DNA from: DATEJJ01 sp039649115
Lineage (GTDB): Bacteria > Actinomycetota > Actinomycetes > Mycobacteriales > Micromonosporaceae
DNA length: 37,798 nt
Assembly: GCA_039649115.1 (NCBI GenBank)
Contig: JBBWZQ010000368.1
Span: 1 to 37,798, forward strand
Reading direction: 5' to 3'
Positions within the stretch are counted from its first letter, which is position 1. Every line of letters starts with the position of its first letter. The translations under genes were made by a program, and so were the position numbers. The notes beneath the pieces are model-generated. The model saw only the letters and a program-made list of their open reading frames with translations, ran no database searches and had not been told where the DNA came from. Positions 1 to 7,612 of this stretch are shown piece by piece.

Positions 1-358
1 ACACCTGCCCGAAGCGCTGGCCGGAGCGCTCGTTGAGGGCGCGGTAGCAGACGACCACCTCGGCCACGCCGGTCGCGACGGCCATGGCGGCCTGCTGCAC
101 GACCGCGCACGCCGCACCGCCGCCGTACCCGATCTGGCTGAAGAAGCGCAGCTCGCGGATGCCCAGCTCGCGGGCGACCGCGATCTGGGCGGTCGCGTCC
201 ATGGTGAACGTGACGATCCCGTCCACATCGGACGGTGCCAGGCCCGCGTCGGCCAGCGCGTCGCGCACCGCCTCCACCGCGAGGCGCAACTCGCTGCGAC
301 CGGAGTCCTTGGCGAACGCGGTCGCTCCGATGCCGGCGACCGCCGCGCTGCCGGACAT
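1..358 (-). CDS. ltp2: Ltp2-type steroid aldolase (thiolase-fold lipid-transfer protein), N-terminal part
   Basis: The first 119 residues of a thiolase-like protein are present; the rest lies beyond position 1. The start reads MSGSAAVAGIGATAFAKDSG and continues with SELRLAVEAVRDALADAGL, DVDGIVTFTMD and a YGGGAACAVVQQA segment, which match my memory of mycobacterial Ltp2 closely. In the known pathway Ltp2 acts after ChsH1/ChsH2, cleaving 17-hydroxy-3-oxo-pregnene-20-carboxyl-CoA into androstenedione and propionyl-CoA in the cytoplasm, and needs the DUF35 domain of ChsH2 as partner. The ATG overlaps the TGA of the upstream fusion gene in an ATGA, so translation is probably coupled and stoichiometry kept. 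The gene order matches the igr operon of Mycobacterium. Identity is secure at family level; catalytic residues lie outside the window. Confidence 0.88.
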   Translation of the reverse strand, partial: MSGSAAVAGIGATAFAKDSGRSELRLAVEAVRDALADAGLAPSDVDGIVTFTMDATAQIAVARELGIRELRFFSQIGYGGGAACAVVQQAAMAVATGVAEVVVCYRALNERSGQRFGQV

Positions 359-2862
359 CACGACGTCCCCCCGCTGATCCGTACCGTCCCGGTCACGTGC
401 GCGCCGAGACTGGCCCGCCCGACCACCTCGACCGTGCGCTCCTGCCCCTCGGTGCCGACCACGCGTCCGGTGAAGGTCAGCGTGTCGTACGCGTAGCAGG
501 GCGCGCCGAGCCGGATCGCGAGGCAGCGCACCACGGCGCCCGGGCCGGCCCAGTCGGTCACGTACCGCTGTACGAGCCCGGTGGTGGTGAGGATGTTCAC
601 GAAGATGTCCCGGGCGCCGCGCGACACGGCGCTGTCCCGGTCGTGGTGCACGTCCTGGAAGTCTCGGGTGGCGATCGCGGCGGCGATGACGAAGGTCGGC
701 GTCGCCGCGACGCGCAGCTCCGGCAGGCCGGACCCGGCGGGGGCGGGTGGGTCCACATGCGACCGTCCGGCCAGCCGCCAGGCGGGCAGCGTCAGCTCGT
801 CGTCCACCCGGACGAAGGCGACCTCCACCGGTGCGCCGACGTGCACCTCGCCCGGCTCGACGCCGAGCAGCTCGCCCACCACGCGTACCCCCTCGGCCAG
901 CTCCACCAGGGCCACCACGACCGGCGACCGGCGCCCGGGCAGCGGCGGGTGGTGGTGCACGACGTAGCTGTACACGGTGCCGACGCCGGCCGCGACGAGG
1001 TAGCCGGGATCCAGCGCGCCGCACCGGGGACAGGCCGGTCCGGGCGGGTGCCGCAGCGCGCCGCACGACCCGCAGCGCTGCACCCGCAGCTCCCCGGCGG
1101 CACAGCCCGCCCAGAAGAACGCGGTGTCCCGGCTGATGACGGGCCGCAGCGGGGCAGCCGCCGGGGCGGTCGGTGCCGGGCGGTACTTGAGCACCCGGAA
1201 CAGCATCGTGGCGACCAGCTCGTCGCCCACGTACCAGCTGCTCTCGGTGGTGACGAACCAGCCCTCGCCGAGCGCGGTGCGCTTGGGCCCGGTCAGCTCG
1301 GTCAGCCGGCTGCGCACCGCCACCCGCTCGCCGAGGCGCAGGTAGCGGTGGTAGGCCTGCTCGCAGTTCGTGGCGACGACCGACGTGTACCCGGCCTCGT
1401 CCAGCACGGATGACATCGCGCGCAGCGGGTCCCCGGCATCCGGCACCGGGTGCAGTCCCCGCATCGTCCACACCTGTGTCATCGCGGGTGGCGCGAGCCC
1501 CGCCTCCGCGTACACCGGATTGCCGTCCCCGATGGCCTCCAGCCAGTTATTGATCATCGCGAGATTCACCGCATCCCGCCCCGCCCGCAACGGACCCACC
1601 CCGGCCGCCCTGATCTCCGCCCCGGCCGCGACAACTTCATTGACGTCGCGGTGTCGGGGGCCTCCGGACACCGCAACGTCATTGACGTTCCGACGATCTC
1701 GGGCCGCGGGCGGGGCGGCGGTGGCGGGGCGGGCGGGGGCGGGGCGGGGAGCGTGGGGGAGGGAGAGGCCGGCGGTGGCGATGAGTTCGCGCTGGATCTC
1801 GTTGACGCCGCCGCCGAAGGTGAGCACGAGGTTGCGTTTGGCCTGAGTGTCCAACCAGGACAGGAGTTCGTCGCCGCCGTGCCGGCCGACGATCTCCTCG
1901 AAGGACTGGTTCAGGCGCTGCGCCCAGACCGAGCCGAAGACCTTCGTGGCCGACGCGTCCGCGATCTCGACCGGGTCCGAGGCGGCCACCTGCCAGTTGA
2001 GCAACTCGTTGACGCGCAGGCAGGCGTACGACTCGGCCAGCGCGCGCCGGACGTCGGGGCGGTCGAGCAGGTCGCGGGACGAAGCCCAGGCGCGTACCCG
2101 CTCGTGCAGCGCGGCCAGCCGCCCGGCCGGGCCCAGCATGACGCGTTCGTGGTTGAGCTGGGTGGTCACCAGCCGCCAGCCGGCGTTCTCCTCGCCCACC
2201 CGCATGGCCACCGGTACCCGCACGTCGCTGAAGTACGTCGCGTTGACGTGGTGCGCGCCGTCGCAGGTGATGATCGGGGTCCACGAGTAGCCGGGATCGC
2301 GGGTGTCCACGATGAGGATCGAGATCCCGTGGTGGCGGGACACGGCGGTGCGGCAGGCCAGCCAGATGTAGTCGGCGTCGTGCGCGCCGGTGGTGAACGT
2401 CTTCTGGCCGTTGACCACGTACTCGTCCCCGTCGCGGACCGCCCGGGTGGACAGTGCCGCGAGGTCGGTACCCGCGCCGGGCTCGGTGTACCCGATCGCG
2501 AAGTGCAGCTCCCCGGAGAGGATCCGCGGCAGGAAGAAGTCCTTCTGCGCGGCGGTGCCGTGGACCATCAGCGTCGGCCCGACCGTCTGCAGCGTCACCG
2601 ACGGCAGCGGCACGTCGGCGCGGGCCGCCTCGTTGACGAAGATCTGCTGCTCGATCGGGCCGAAGCCGCGGCCGCCGTACTCCGCCGGCCACCCGACGCC
2701 TAGCCAGCCGTCGCGCCCCATCCGGCGCACCACCTCGCGGTAGGCCGGCCCGTGCCGGTCGCGCCGGACCGCCGCCCGCTCCACCGTGGACATCAGCGCG
2801 CCGAAGTACCCGCGCAGCTCGTCGCGCAGCGCGCGCTGTGCCGGTGTCAGGTCGATGAACAT
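358..2862 (-). CDS. Three-part fusion: FadE29/ChsE2 acyl-CoA dehydrogenase + ChsH2 (MaoC-like/DUF35) + ChsH1 (MaoC-like hydratase)
   Basis: One open frame of 834 codons carries what are three genes elsewhere. Residues 1-370 are an acyl-CoA dehydrogenase (GYTEPGAGTDLAAL, NGQKTFTTGAHDADYIWLAC, LTFGGGVNEIQRELIA), as in FadE29/ChsE2. About 370-430 is a Pro/Ala/Arg-rich linker. About 430-565 is the MaoC-like half of ChsH2 (INNWLEAIGDGNPVY, SVVATNCEQAYHRYL). About 575-700 is DUF35 with a rubredoxin-like zinc ribbon (C597, C600, C611, C614). About 715-834 is ChsH1 with its hydratase signature RDFQDVHHD; D734 and H739 correspond to the catalytic Asp29/His34 of ChsH1. The total nearly equals the sum of the three separate mycobacterial proteins (about 387, 311 and 129 residues from memory), so no domain looks truncated. 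The ATG at 2862 overlaps the end of the fadE28 gene by 16 bases. Role: dehydrogenation, then hydration, of the C3 steroid side chain. A sequencing error hiding stop codons is the main alternative. Confidence 0.85.
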   Translation of the reverse strand: MFIDLTPAQRALRDELRGYFGALMSTVERAAVRRDRHGPAYREVVRRMGRDGWLGVGWPAEYGGRGFGPIEQQIFVNEAARADVPLPSVTLQTVGPTLMVHGTAAQKDFFLPRILSGELHFAIGYTEPGAGTDLAALSTRAVRDGDEYVVNGQKTFTTGAHDADYIWLACRTAVSRHHGISILIVDTRDPGYSWTPIITCDGAHHVNATYFSDVRVPVAMRVGEENAGWRLVTTQLNHERVMLGPAGRLAALHERVRAWASSRDLLDRPDVRRALAESYACLRVNELLNWQVAASDPVEIADASATKVFGSVWAQRLNQSFEEIVGRHGGDELLSWLDTQAKRNLVLTFGGGVNEIQRELIATAGLSLPHAPRPAPARPATAAPPAARDRRNVNDVAVSGGPRHRDVNEVVAAGAEIRAAGVGPLRAGRDAVNLAMINNWLEAIGDGNPVYAEAGLAPPAMTQVWTMRGLHPVPDAGDPLRAMSSVLDEAGYTSVVATNCEQAYHRYLRLGERVAVRSRLTELTGPKRTALGEGWFVTTESSWYVGDELVATMLFRVLKYRPAPTAPAAAPLRPVISRDTAFFWAGCAAGELRVQRCGSCGALRHPPGPACPRCGALDPGYLVAAGVGTVYSYVVHHHPPLPGRRSPVVVALVELAEGVRVVGELLGVEPGEVHVGAPVEVAFVRVDDELTLPAWRLAGRSHVDPPAPAGSGLPELRVAATPTFVIAAAIATRDFQDVHHDRDSAVSRGARDIFVNILTTTGLVQRYVTDWAGPGAVVRCLAIRLGAPCYAYDTLTFTGRVVGTEGQERTVEVVGRASLGAHVTGTVRISGGTS
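1632..1689. repeat. Palindromic element inside the fusion linker
   Basis: Two 15-base arms, 1641-1655 and 1667-1681, pair at 14 of 15 positions (G-U in the mRNA at the odd one) around an 11-base loop. The right arm runs into a perfect palindrome, AACGTCATTGACGTT (1675-1689). CAACTTCATTGACGT at 1632-1646 recurs as CAACGTCATTGACGT at 1674-1688, 42 bases apart. The element sits exactly between the dehydrogenase and ChsH2 parts and is translated as linker (…NVNDVAVSGG…DVNEVV…). Whether it is a mobile REP-like unit is inference. Confidence 0.7.
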
Positions 2863-3866
2863 GCCGTCCCGCCCAGTCTGTCGAGGCAGTGCTGCGGCCC
2901 GCCGAGGAACCGCACGAGATCCTTGCCCAGCGCGGAATACCGGTGCAGCGGACAGCTCACGTCCATGCCCTGCCCGCCGTGCAGGTGGTGGCAGGTGCGC
3001 AGGGCCGGCGGCAACTGACTGGCGAGCCAGTAGGCAGCCACCCCGAGGTCCGGATCCGCCAGGCCCCAGCACGCCGAGGTGGCCGCCAGGTGCACCGTGC
3101 GCGCCGCGATGTACACGTCCGCGATCTGCTGGGCGACCGCCTGGAAGGTGGCCAGCGGCCGGCCGAACTGGTGCCGTTCGGCAACGTGCTTCGCGGTCAG
3201 GCCCAGCGCACCGGCCAGCACCCCGTCCCCCACGGCGCACCCGCCGGCGATCGCGTGGCGGTAGAGGTCGGGCACGGCGCCGGCGCCGCCGAGCAGCCCG
3301 TCGGCGGCCGCACCGGACAGGACCAGGGTGTACTCCGGCTGGTCGCCGGAGGTGGGCGAGGGCTGCAGGCCGACACCGGGCGCGGCCGGATCGAGCAGCG
3401 CGACGGCCGCGTCCCCTGTGGACAGACAGACCGGGATGAGGATGCGGTACGCCGCCGCGGCGTAGGGCACCCCCATCTTGGTACCCGTCAGCCGCAGGTC
3501 CTCCGTCGCCACGGTGCGCGGCCGGTACGGCATCGGCGCGGACGGCTCGCGCAGCGCGGCGGTGAGTACCGCCCCCGGCGCCAGCAGCTCCTCCTGCTGC
3601 TCCCGGCTGCCCCACCGCGCCACCGGCAGGACGCCCAGCGCCAGCGTGGCCAGCGCCGGTACCGCCGCCGCGCGGCGACCGACCTCGGCCAGCAGGACCG
3701 AGATCTGCGCCATGCCCAGCCCCTCCCCGCCCAGCCACTGTGGCACGGCGAGCGAGAGCATGCCGGACCGGCCCAGCTCCTTCCAGGCGAGTTCCGGCGG
3801 CCCGGACAGCACCTCGCCGGCGACCTGCGCGATCGCCTGCTGCGCGTCGTCCAGCTCGAAGTCCAT
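2847..3866 (-). CDS. fadE28: FadE28/ChsE1-type acyl-CoA dehydrogenase subunit
   Basis: 339 residues, the length I recall for mycobacterial FadE28. In the known pathway ChsE1 forms an alpha2beta2 heterotetramer with ChsE2 and dehydrogenates 3-oxo-4-pregnene-20-carboxyl-CoA. Here its partner subunit would be the N-terminal domain of the fusion protein encoded immediately downstream. The sequence has a short acyl-CoA dehydrogenase N-domain (MDFELDDAQQAIAQ), a reduced middle domain, and a C-terminal domain with AERHQFGRPLATFQAVAQ and the motif HHLHGGQGMD typical of the FadE28 branch. The ATG lies one base after the stop of fadE34, and its end overlaps the next start by 16 bases, so the four genes read as one operon. 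Subfamily assignment rests on motif, length and gene order. Confidence 0.85.
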   Translation of the reverse strand: MDFELDDAQQAIAQVAGEVLSGPPELAWKELGRSGMLSLAVPQWLGGEGLGMAQISVLLAEVGRRAAAVPALATLALGVLPVARWGSREQQEELLAPGAVLTAALREPSAPMPYRPRTVATEDLRLTGTKMGVPYAAAAYRILIPVCLSTGDAAVALLDPAAPGVGLQPSPTSGDQPEYTLVLSGAAADGLLGGAGAVPDLYRHAIAGGCAVGDGVLAGALGLTAKHVAERHQFGRPLATFQAVAQQIADVYIAARTVHLAATSACWGLADPDLGVAAYWLASQLPPALRTCHHLHGGQGMDVSCPLHRYSALGKDLVRFLGGPQHCLDRLGGTACSST

Positions 3867-3867
3867 G

Positions 3868-6000
3868 TCACCCTGCCCCTCGGGGAAGGCCGAGCACCTG
3901 CTCGGCGACCATCGTCAGCAGGATCTGCGTGGTCCCGCCCGCGATGCTCAGGCACCGGGTCAGCAGGAACTGGTGCACCGGACCGGCGTTCGAGCCGTCC
4001 ACTGTGGAGCCTTCGGTACCGCACAGCAGCAGCGCGGTCTCGGCCACCGCCTGCCGGTGCGCGACCCCGACGAGCTTCGCCACCGCGGCAGCGGAACCGG
4101 CGGCAGCGGCGGAACCGGCGGCGGGCGGGTGCTGCCCGTCCAGCTGGCGCAGCGTGCGCCGCAGGTCCAGCAGTGACCCGGCGAGGCCGCCGGCGACCAG
4201 CGCGCCGATCCGTTCCCGTACCCGATGATCCTGGTCGTGGCCGGCGGCCCGCACCGCGCCGATCAGCTGCTCCACGTCGTCGCCCAGCGACGACCCGCGG
4301 CCGAGCGCGACCCGCTCGGACGCCAGCGTGCCGCGGGCCACCCGCCAGCCGTCCCCGGGCTCGCCGAGCACGCAGTCGTCCGGCACGTACACGTCGTCGA
4401 GGAAGATCTCGGCGAAGACGGCCCGGCCGGTCATCTCGCGCAGCGGGTGGATGTCGATGCCCGCGGCCCGCATGTCCACCAGGAAGTAGCTGAGCCCGCG
4501 GTGCTTCGGCGCGTCCGGGTCGCTGCGGGCCAGGCAGATCCCCCAGTCCGCGCTGCCCGCGAGCGAGGTCCACACCTTCTGCCCGGACAGCAGCCAGCCG
4601 CCGCCGTCGCGCACCGCGCGGGTGCGTACGGACGCGAGGTCGGAGCCGGCCTCCGGCTCGCTGAACAGCTGGCACCAGGTGATGTCGCCGCGCAGCGACG
4701 GCGCCACGAAACGCTCCCGCTGCCCGGGCGTGCCGTGCCGCAGGATCGTCGGCACGGCCCAACCCGCGATGCCGAGGTCCGGCCGCGCCACCCCGGCGGC
4801 GGCCAGTTCGGCGTCGATCGCGAGCTGCTCCGCCGGCCCGGCGCCGAGACCGTGCGGCGGTGGCCAGTCGGGAGCGAGGTAGCCGGCCTCGGCCAGGGCG
4901 GCCCGCCGGCGCGGCTCGGGGAGCGCGGCGATCTCCCGGATCCGGGCCCGCGGCTCGCGGACGGTGGCCACCGAAAGCCACCGGCGGGCCCCGCCGAGAG
5001 CCAGTTCCGCGGCCCGCTCGCGCCACCCCGCGGCGCCGCCGAGCAGCGCGCGCAGGGCCAGTGCCCGGCGCAGGTAGAGGTGCGCGTCGTGCGCCCAGGT
5101 GAACCCGATGCCGCCGAGCACCTGCACGCAGTCCTTGGCGTTTTCCACGGCGGCGTCCAGCGCGACCGCCGCGGCGACCGAGGCCGCCAGCGGGAATTCG
5201 TCCGGTGCGGTGTCGTAGGCGCAGGCGGCGTCCCAGGCCGTGGCCGCCGCCTGCTCGGCCCGGCACAGCATGCCCGCGCACAGGTGCTTGACCGCCTGGA
5301 AGGCGCCGATCGGCCGGCCGAACTGGCGGCGCACCGCGGCGTACCCGCTGGCGGTCCGCAGGCACCAGCCGGCCACGCCGGAGGCCTCCACCGCGTACAG
5401 GAGGGCGGCGATGTCCCGGGCGGCGTCCGTCGCGACCGGGATGAGCCGGTCGGGCGGGAGGCTGGCGCGGTCGAGCCGCACGTCGGCGAGCGGCCGGGAG
5501 AAGTCGACCGGCGTGCGCGCGGTCAGTTCGACACCGGGATGGTCGGCGTCCAGCAGGACCCAGGTGCCGTCCACGACCGGGAGCAGCAGGTGCGTGGTGG
5601 CGCCGGCGCCGAGCACCGGGCCGCCGCGCACCGGTACCGCCACCGACGCATCGCCGCGGGCGAGCGCCGGCAGCAGCTCCTTGACCGCCGGGAGGTCGGC
5701 GTGCCGGGCGAGGATCAGCCCGGCCTGCAGGGTCGGCAGGACGGGCCCGGGCACCAGCGCGTCGGCGACCTGTTCGAGCGCGGCGGCCAGGTCGGCGGCG
5801 GCACCGCCCGCGCCACCCACCTGCTCGGGCAGCCCGAGGGCGAACAGGCCGAGGCCGGCGAGGCCGGCCCAGTGCTGGCCCGCCCAGGCTGCGCCGCCCG
5901 GTTCGAGCGAGCGCACCGTGGCCAGCACATCCGCGCCCGCGGCCCAGCGCCGGATCGACTCCTGGATGGCCCGCTGTTCCTCGGAAACGGCAATCGGCAC
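3868..6000 (-). CDS. fadE34: FadE34/ChsE3-type double-length acyl-CoA dehydrogenase
   Basis: About 710 residues, twice a usual acyl-CoA dehydrogenase and the same length as mycobacterial FadE34. Two homologous halves are visible: residues 1-340 with QFGRPIGAFQAVKHLCAGML and GGIGFTWAHDAHLYLRRAL, and 370-710 with FSEPEAGSDLASVRTRAV, LSGQKVWTSLAG and IAGGTTQILLTMVAEQVLG. FadE34/ChsE3 is known to dehydrogenate steroid acyl-CoAs with a five-carbon side chain (3-oxochol-4-en-24-oyl-CoA), one beta-oxidation round before the ChsE1/E2 step. A GTG at 6000 sits 5-6 bases after GAGGAG; the GTG at 6006 has no room for a ribosome site. An Ala/Gly/Ser-rich stretch (PPAAGSAAAAGSAAA) lies near residue 625. 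It is first in the leftward operon and divergent from kstR, as in Mycobacterium. Confidence 0.87.
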   Translation of the reverse strand: MPIAVSEEQRAIQESIRRWAAGADVLATVRSLEPGGAAWAGQHWAGLAGLGLFALGLPEQVGGAGGAAADLAAALEQVADALVPGPVLPTLQAGLILARHADLPAVKELLPALARGDASVAVPVRGGPVLGAGATTHLLLPVVDGTWVLLDADHPGVELTARTPVDFSRPLADVRLDRASLPPDRLIPVATDAARDIAALLYAVEASGVAGWCLRTASGYAAVRRQFGRPIGAFQAVKHLCAGMLCRAEQAAATAWDAACAYDTAPDEFPLAASVAAAVALDAAVENAKDCVQVLGGIGFTWAHDAHLYLRRALALRALLGGAAGWRERAAELALGGARRWLSVATVREPRARIREIAALPEPRRRAALAEAGYLAPDWPPPHGLGAGPAEQLAIDAELAAAGVARPDLGIAGWAVPTILRHGTPGQRERFVAPSLRGDITWCQLFSEPEAGSDLASVRTRAVRDGGGWLLSGQKVWTSLAGSADWGICLARSDPDAPKHRGLSYFLVDMRAAGIDIHPLREMTGRAVFAEIFLDDVYVPDDCVLGEPGDGWRVARGTLASERVALGRGSSLGDDVEQLIGAVRAAGHDQDHRVRERIGALVAGGLAGSLLDLRRTLRQLDGQHPPAAGSAAAAGSAAAVAKLVGVAHRQAVAETALLLCGTEGSTVDGSNAGPVHQFLLTRCLSIAGGTTQILLTMVAEQVLGLPRGAG

Positions 6001-6058
6001 CGGCACTCCTCACCGAATGGCAGTTAATGCAAAGTGGCATCTCATGACATCAATAAAA

Positions 6059-6072
6059 TGGAACGTGTATTA
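6059..6072. promoter_or_regulatory. Degenerate KstR box between fadE34 and kstR
   Basis: TGGAACGTGTATTA fits the KstR consensus T-N2-AAC-N2-GTT-N2-A at all defined positions but one (GTA for GTT). It lies in the AT-rich gap of the divergent pair, 59 bases upstream of the fadE34 GTG and 129 upstream of the kstR ATG, where KstR could control both genes. A weaker look-alike occurs at 6116-6129. Assignment is by motif only. Confidence 0.5.
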
Positions 6073-6200
6073 GCAGATGCGGGTCACATCCAGTGGCAAT
6101 AGGCGAGTGAGCGATTAGAATCGGTACTTTCACAGCCGTGAAATACGGATGCGGGACCACGAACCCGACTGGCCGCCGCCGTAACCACGAGAGGGACCGG

Positions 6201-6827
6201 ATGGCACCGCGCAGTCAGACCATCACGACCGCCACGAGCAGCCTGGCCACCGTCGCCGACGCCGAGCACGGCTCCGCGGCACAGCGCGAACGGCGCCGCC
6301 GCATCCTGGACGCCACGCTGGCGCTGGCCTCCAAGGGCGGGTACGACGCCGTGCAGATGCGCACGGTCGCCGACCGGGCCGACGTGGCCCTCGGGACGCT
6401 GTACCGGTACTTCCCGTCCAAGATCCACCTGCTGGTGACGGCGCTGGCGCGGGAGTTCGAGCGCACCCAGGACCGGCTCGACCGCACGGCCAACCCGGGT
6501 GGGACGCCGTACGAGCGGGTCATCTTCGTGCTCGGCCGGATCACCCGCGCCATGCAGCGCGAGCCGCAGCTGACCGAGGCGATGACGCGGGCCTTCATGT
6601 TCGCCGACCCGACCGCCGCGGCCGAGGTGCACGCGGTGGCCCAGCTGATGGAGCAGATGTTCACGAAGGCCATGCACGACGGCGAACCGTCGGCCGACGA
6701 CCGCGCGAAGGCCCGCGTCATCGGCGACGTGTGGCTGTCCAGCCTCGTCGCCTGGGTGACGCGGCGAGCCTCCGCCAACGACGTGCTCAACCACCTCGAC
6801 CTCGCCGCGCGCCTGCTGCTGCACTGA
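6201..6827 (+). CDS. kstR: KstR, TetR-family repressor of steroid catabolism
   Basis: 208 residues. After a Ser/Thr-rich N-terminus comes AQRERRRRILDATLALASKG, then an HTH with AVQMRTVADRADVALGTLYR followed by YFPSKIHLLVTAL, and later LTEAMTRAFMFAD and VIGDVWLSSLVAWVTRRAS; all closely resemble mycobacterial KstR from memory. KstR is known to bind TAGAAC-type palindromes and to be released by a 3-oxo-cholestenoic acyl-CoA ligand, derepressing cholesterol uptake and side-chain/ring genes. I prefer the ATG at 6201 because GAGAGGGA ends 6 bases upstream; an in-frame ATG at 6138 would add a 21-residue tail not seen in the family. It is divergent from fadE34, the arrangement conserved in Mycobacterium (Rv3573c/Rv3574). 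Confidence 0.9.
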   Translation: MAPRSQTITTATSSLATVADAEHGSAAQRERRRRILDATLALASKGGYDAVQMRTVADRADVALGTLYRYFPSKIHLLVTALAREFERTQDRLDRTANPGGTPYERVIFVLGRITRAMQREPQLTEAMTRAFMFADPTAAAEVHAVAQLMEQMFTKAMHDGEPSADDRAKARVIGDVWLSSLVAWVTRRASANDVLNHLDLAARLLLH

Positions 6828-6843
6828 CCGCCGGCCGGCGTCA
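6825..6843. terminator. Short bidirectional hairpin between convergent stops
   Basis: TGACCGCCGGCCGGCGTCA spans both the kstR stop and the stop of the convergent SRPBCC gene. It is an inverted repeat with one bulged base and nearly no loop. There is no T-tract, as is usual in high-GC actinomycetes. A terminator role is inference. Confidence 0.35.
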
Positions 6844-7275
6844 GCCCAGCAGCGCCGCGAACTTGGCCAGCGACTGCTGCGCCGCCGCCCCGGCCTGCTT
6901 CTCGAGCATGGCCGCCATCGGCCCGGCCAGCGCCGGCCCGGCGAACTCCATCTCGAAGGTGATCTGGGAACCGGTGCCGGACGGCTCGATGAGGAACCGG
7001 TTGTGCGCCTTGACCCCCATCGGCCCGTCGCCGGCCAGTTCCAACTTGCCGGAGGAACTGTCCGCGGTGGTCACCCGCCAGGCCATCTCGGCGGGCATTC
7101 CCATCAGCTTCACCCGTTCTTTGTACGCAATTCCTTCACCCAGGGTCGCCGGCACGTCGCCGGTGAATCCCTCGTGCATGGTGAGCCACTCGGCATACCG
7201 CGGCAAATCAACCGCGAGTTCCCAGACGCGCTGCGGTCCGGCGGACGCTTCCGTCGACACGCTGACCTTCGGCAT
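6841..7275 (-). CDS. SRPBCC-fold protein, Rv0910-like
   Basis: 144 residues: MPKVSVSTEASAGPQRVWEL, LPRYAEWLTMHEGF, GMPAEMAWRV, DGPMGVKAHNRFLIEPSGTG and a C-terminal helix with AGPMAAMLEKQAGAAAQQSL. This is the START/SRPBCC small-ligand-binding fold; the pattern recalls Mycobacterium Rv0910, which has been filed as the toxin-like member of a toxin/antitoxin pair, but no antitoxin gene is visible beside it. The ATG at 7275 has a strong AGGGAGG site 5 bases upstream. An in-frame ATG at 7368 would add a low-complexity Arg/Gly tail, which I reject. A perfect KstR box lies about 120 bases upstream, so steroid-dependent expression and binding of a steroid or other hydrophobic ligand is a reasonable inference, not a demonstration. 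Confidence 0.75.
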   Translation of the reverse strand: MPKVSVSTEASAGPQRVWELAVDLPRYAEWLTMHEGFTGDVPATLGEGIAYKERVKLMGMPAEMAWRVTTADSSSGKLELAGDGPMGVKAHNRFLIEPSGTGSQITFEMEFAGPALAGPMAAMLEKQAGAAAQQSLAKFAALLG

Positions 7276-7396
7276 GACTACCTCCCTATTTCCAGCTCTC
7301 GACTGCCGGCTGTCCCGGCCGCGCCACGACCCACCACCACGACGTCCGAACTCGACCACGGTTGTCATCGGAACCCCCAGGCGGCCGGTACGGAAT

Positions 7397-7410
7397 TAGA
7401 ACAGGTTATA
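7397..7410. promoter_or_regulatory. KstR box A
   Basis: TAGAACAGGTTATA matches T-N2-AAC-N2-GTT-N2-A at every defined position. It lies 122 bases upstream of the SRPBCC start on the minus strand, inside the decayed LLM frame. With the kstR gene about 0.6 kb away, an operator for the SRPBCC gene is the simplest reading. Confidence 0.7.
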
Positions 7411-7452
7411 TCTCCTGACCTGCCCTGCGCTAGGGCTCCTGTCCAGCCGAAG

Positions 7453-7466
7453 TAGAACCTGTTCAC
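7453..7466. promoter_or_regulatory. KstR box B (one mismatch)
   Basis: TAGAACCTGTTCAC matches the KstR consensus except for the last base (C for A). It sits within the LLM relic just after the recognisable coding part, as if it had been the operator of a neighbouring gene brought in by a deletion. Motif match only. Confidence 0.5.
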
Positions 7467-7612
7467 CCCGGCGGCGGCCACCTGCGCGGAGAAGAAGATG
7501 GAGTCCGGCACCGCGATCGAGGAGAAGCCGCACTGCCCGGCCACTTGAGCCGGCGGGATAAGTTGGTCCAACGGGGTCAGTGCCGCGCCGAGGGTGAACT
7601 TCATCGGCCAAC

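Larger units (their letters stand above)
7365..7604 (-). pseudogene. Remnant of an LLM-class (F420/luciferase-like) oxidoreductase gene
   Basis: The first about 38 codons from the ATG at 7604 read as the N-terminus of the TIGR03619-type luciferase-like/F420 oxidoreductases: MKFTLGAALTPLDQL followed by AQVAGQCGFSSIAVPDSIFF, the first beta-strand/helix of the TIM barrel. After that, similarity stops; the frame runs through unrelated sequence, including KstR boxes A and B, and ends at 7365. Full-length relatives are about 300 residues, so this is a truncated relic. A perfect KstR box begins 9 bases upstream of its ATG, and an LLM oxidoreductase (Rv3520c) belongs to the KstR regulon in Mycobacterium, so it was probably once a steroid-induced gene. 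Family call is from a short stretch, hence moderate confidence. Confidence 0.6.

Noticed and set aside
235..1413. Long + strand open frame opposite the fusion gene
   Set aside because: Composition is Arg/Gly/Pro-rich with no family motif, and the minus strand carries four recognisable domains over the same bases. It is a high-GC shadow, as are many similar long frames in the window (2889-4493, 4225-6027, 23761-25635, 29810-31603).
6116..6129. Second KstR box in the kstR/fadE34 gap
   Set aside because: TAGAATCGGTACTT departs from the consensus at three defined positions, too many to call.
6841..7368. Longer SRPBCC protein starting at ATG 7368
   Set aside because: The added 31 residues are Arg/Gly-rich and unlike the family; the ATG at 7275 has a far better ribosome site. 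The ATGA overlap with the LLM relic looks accidental.
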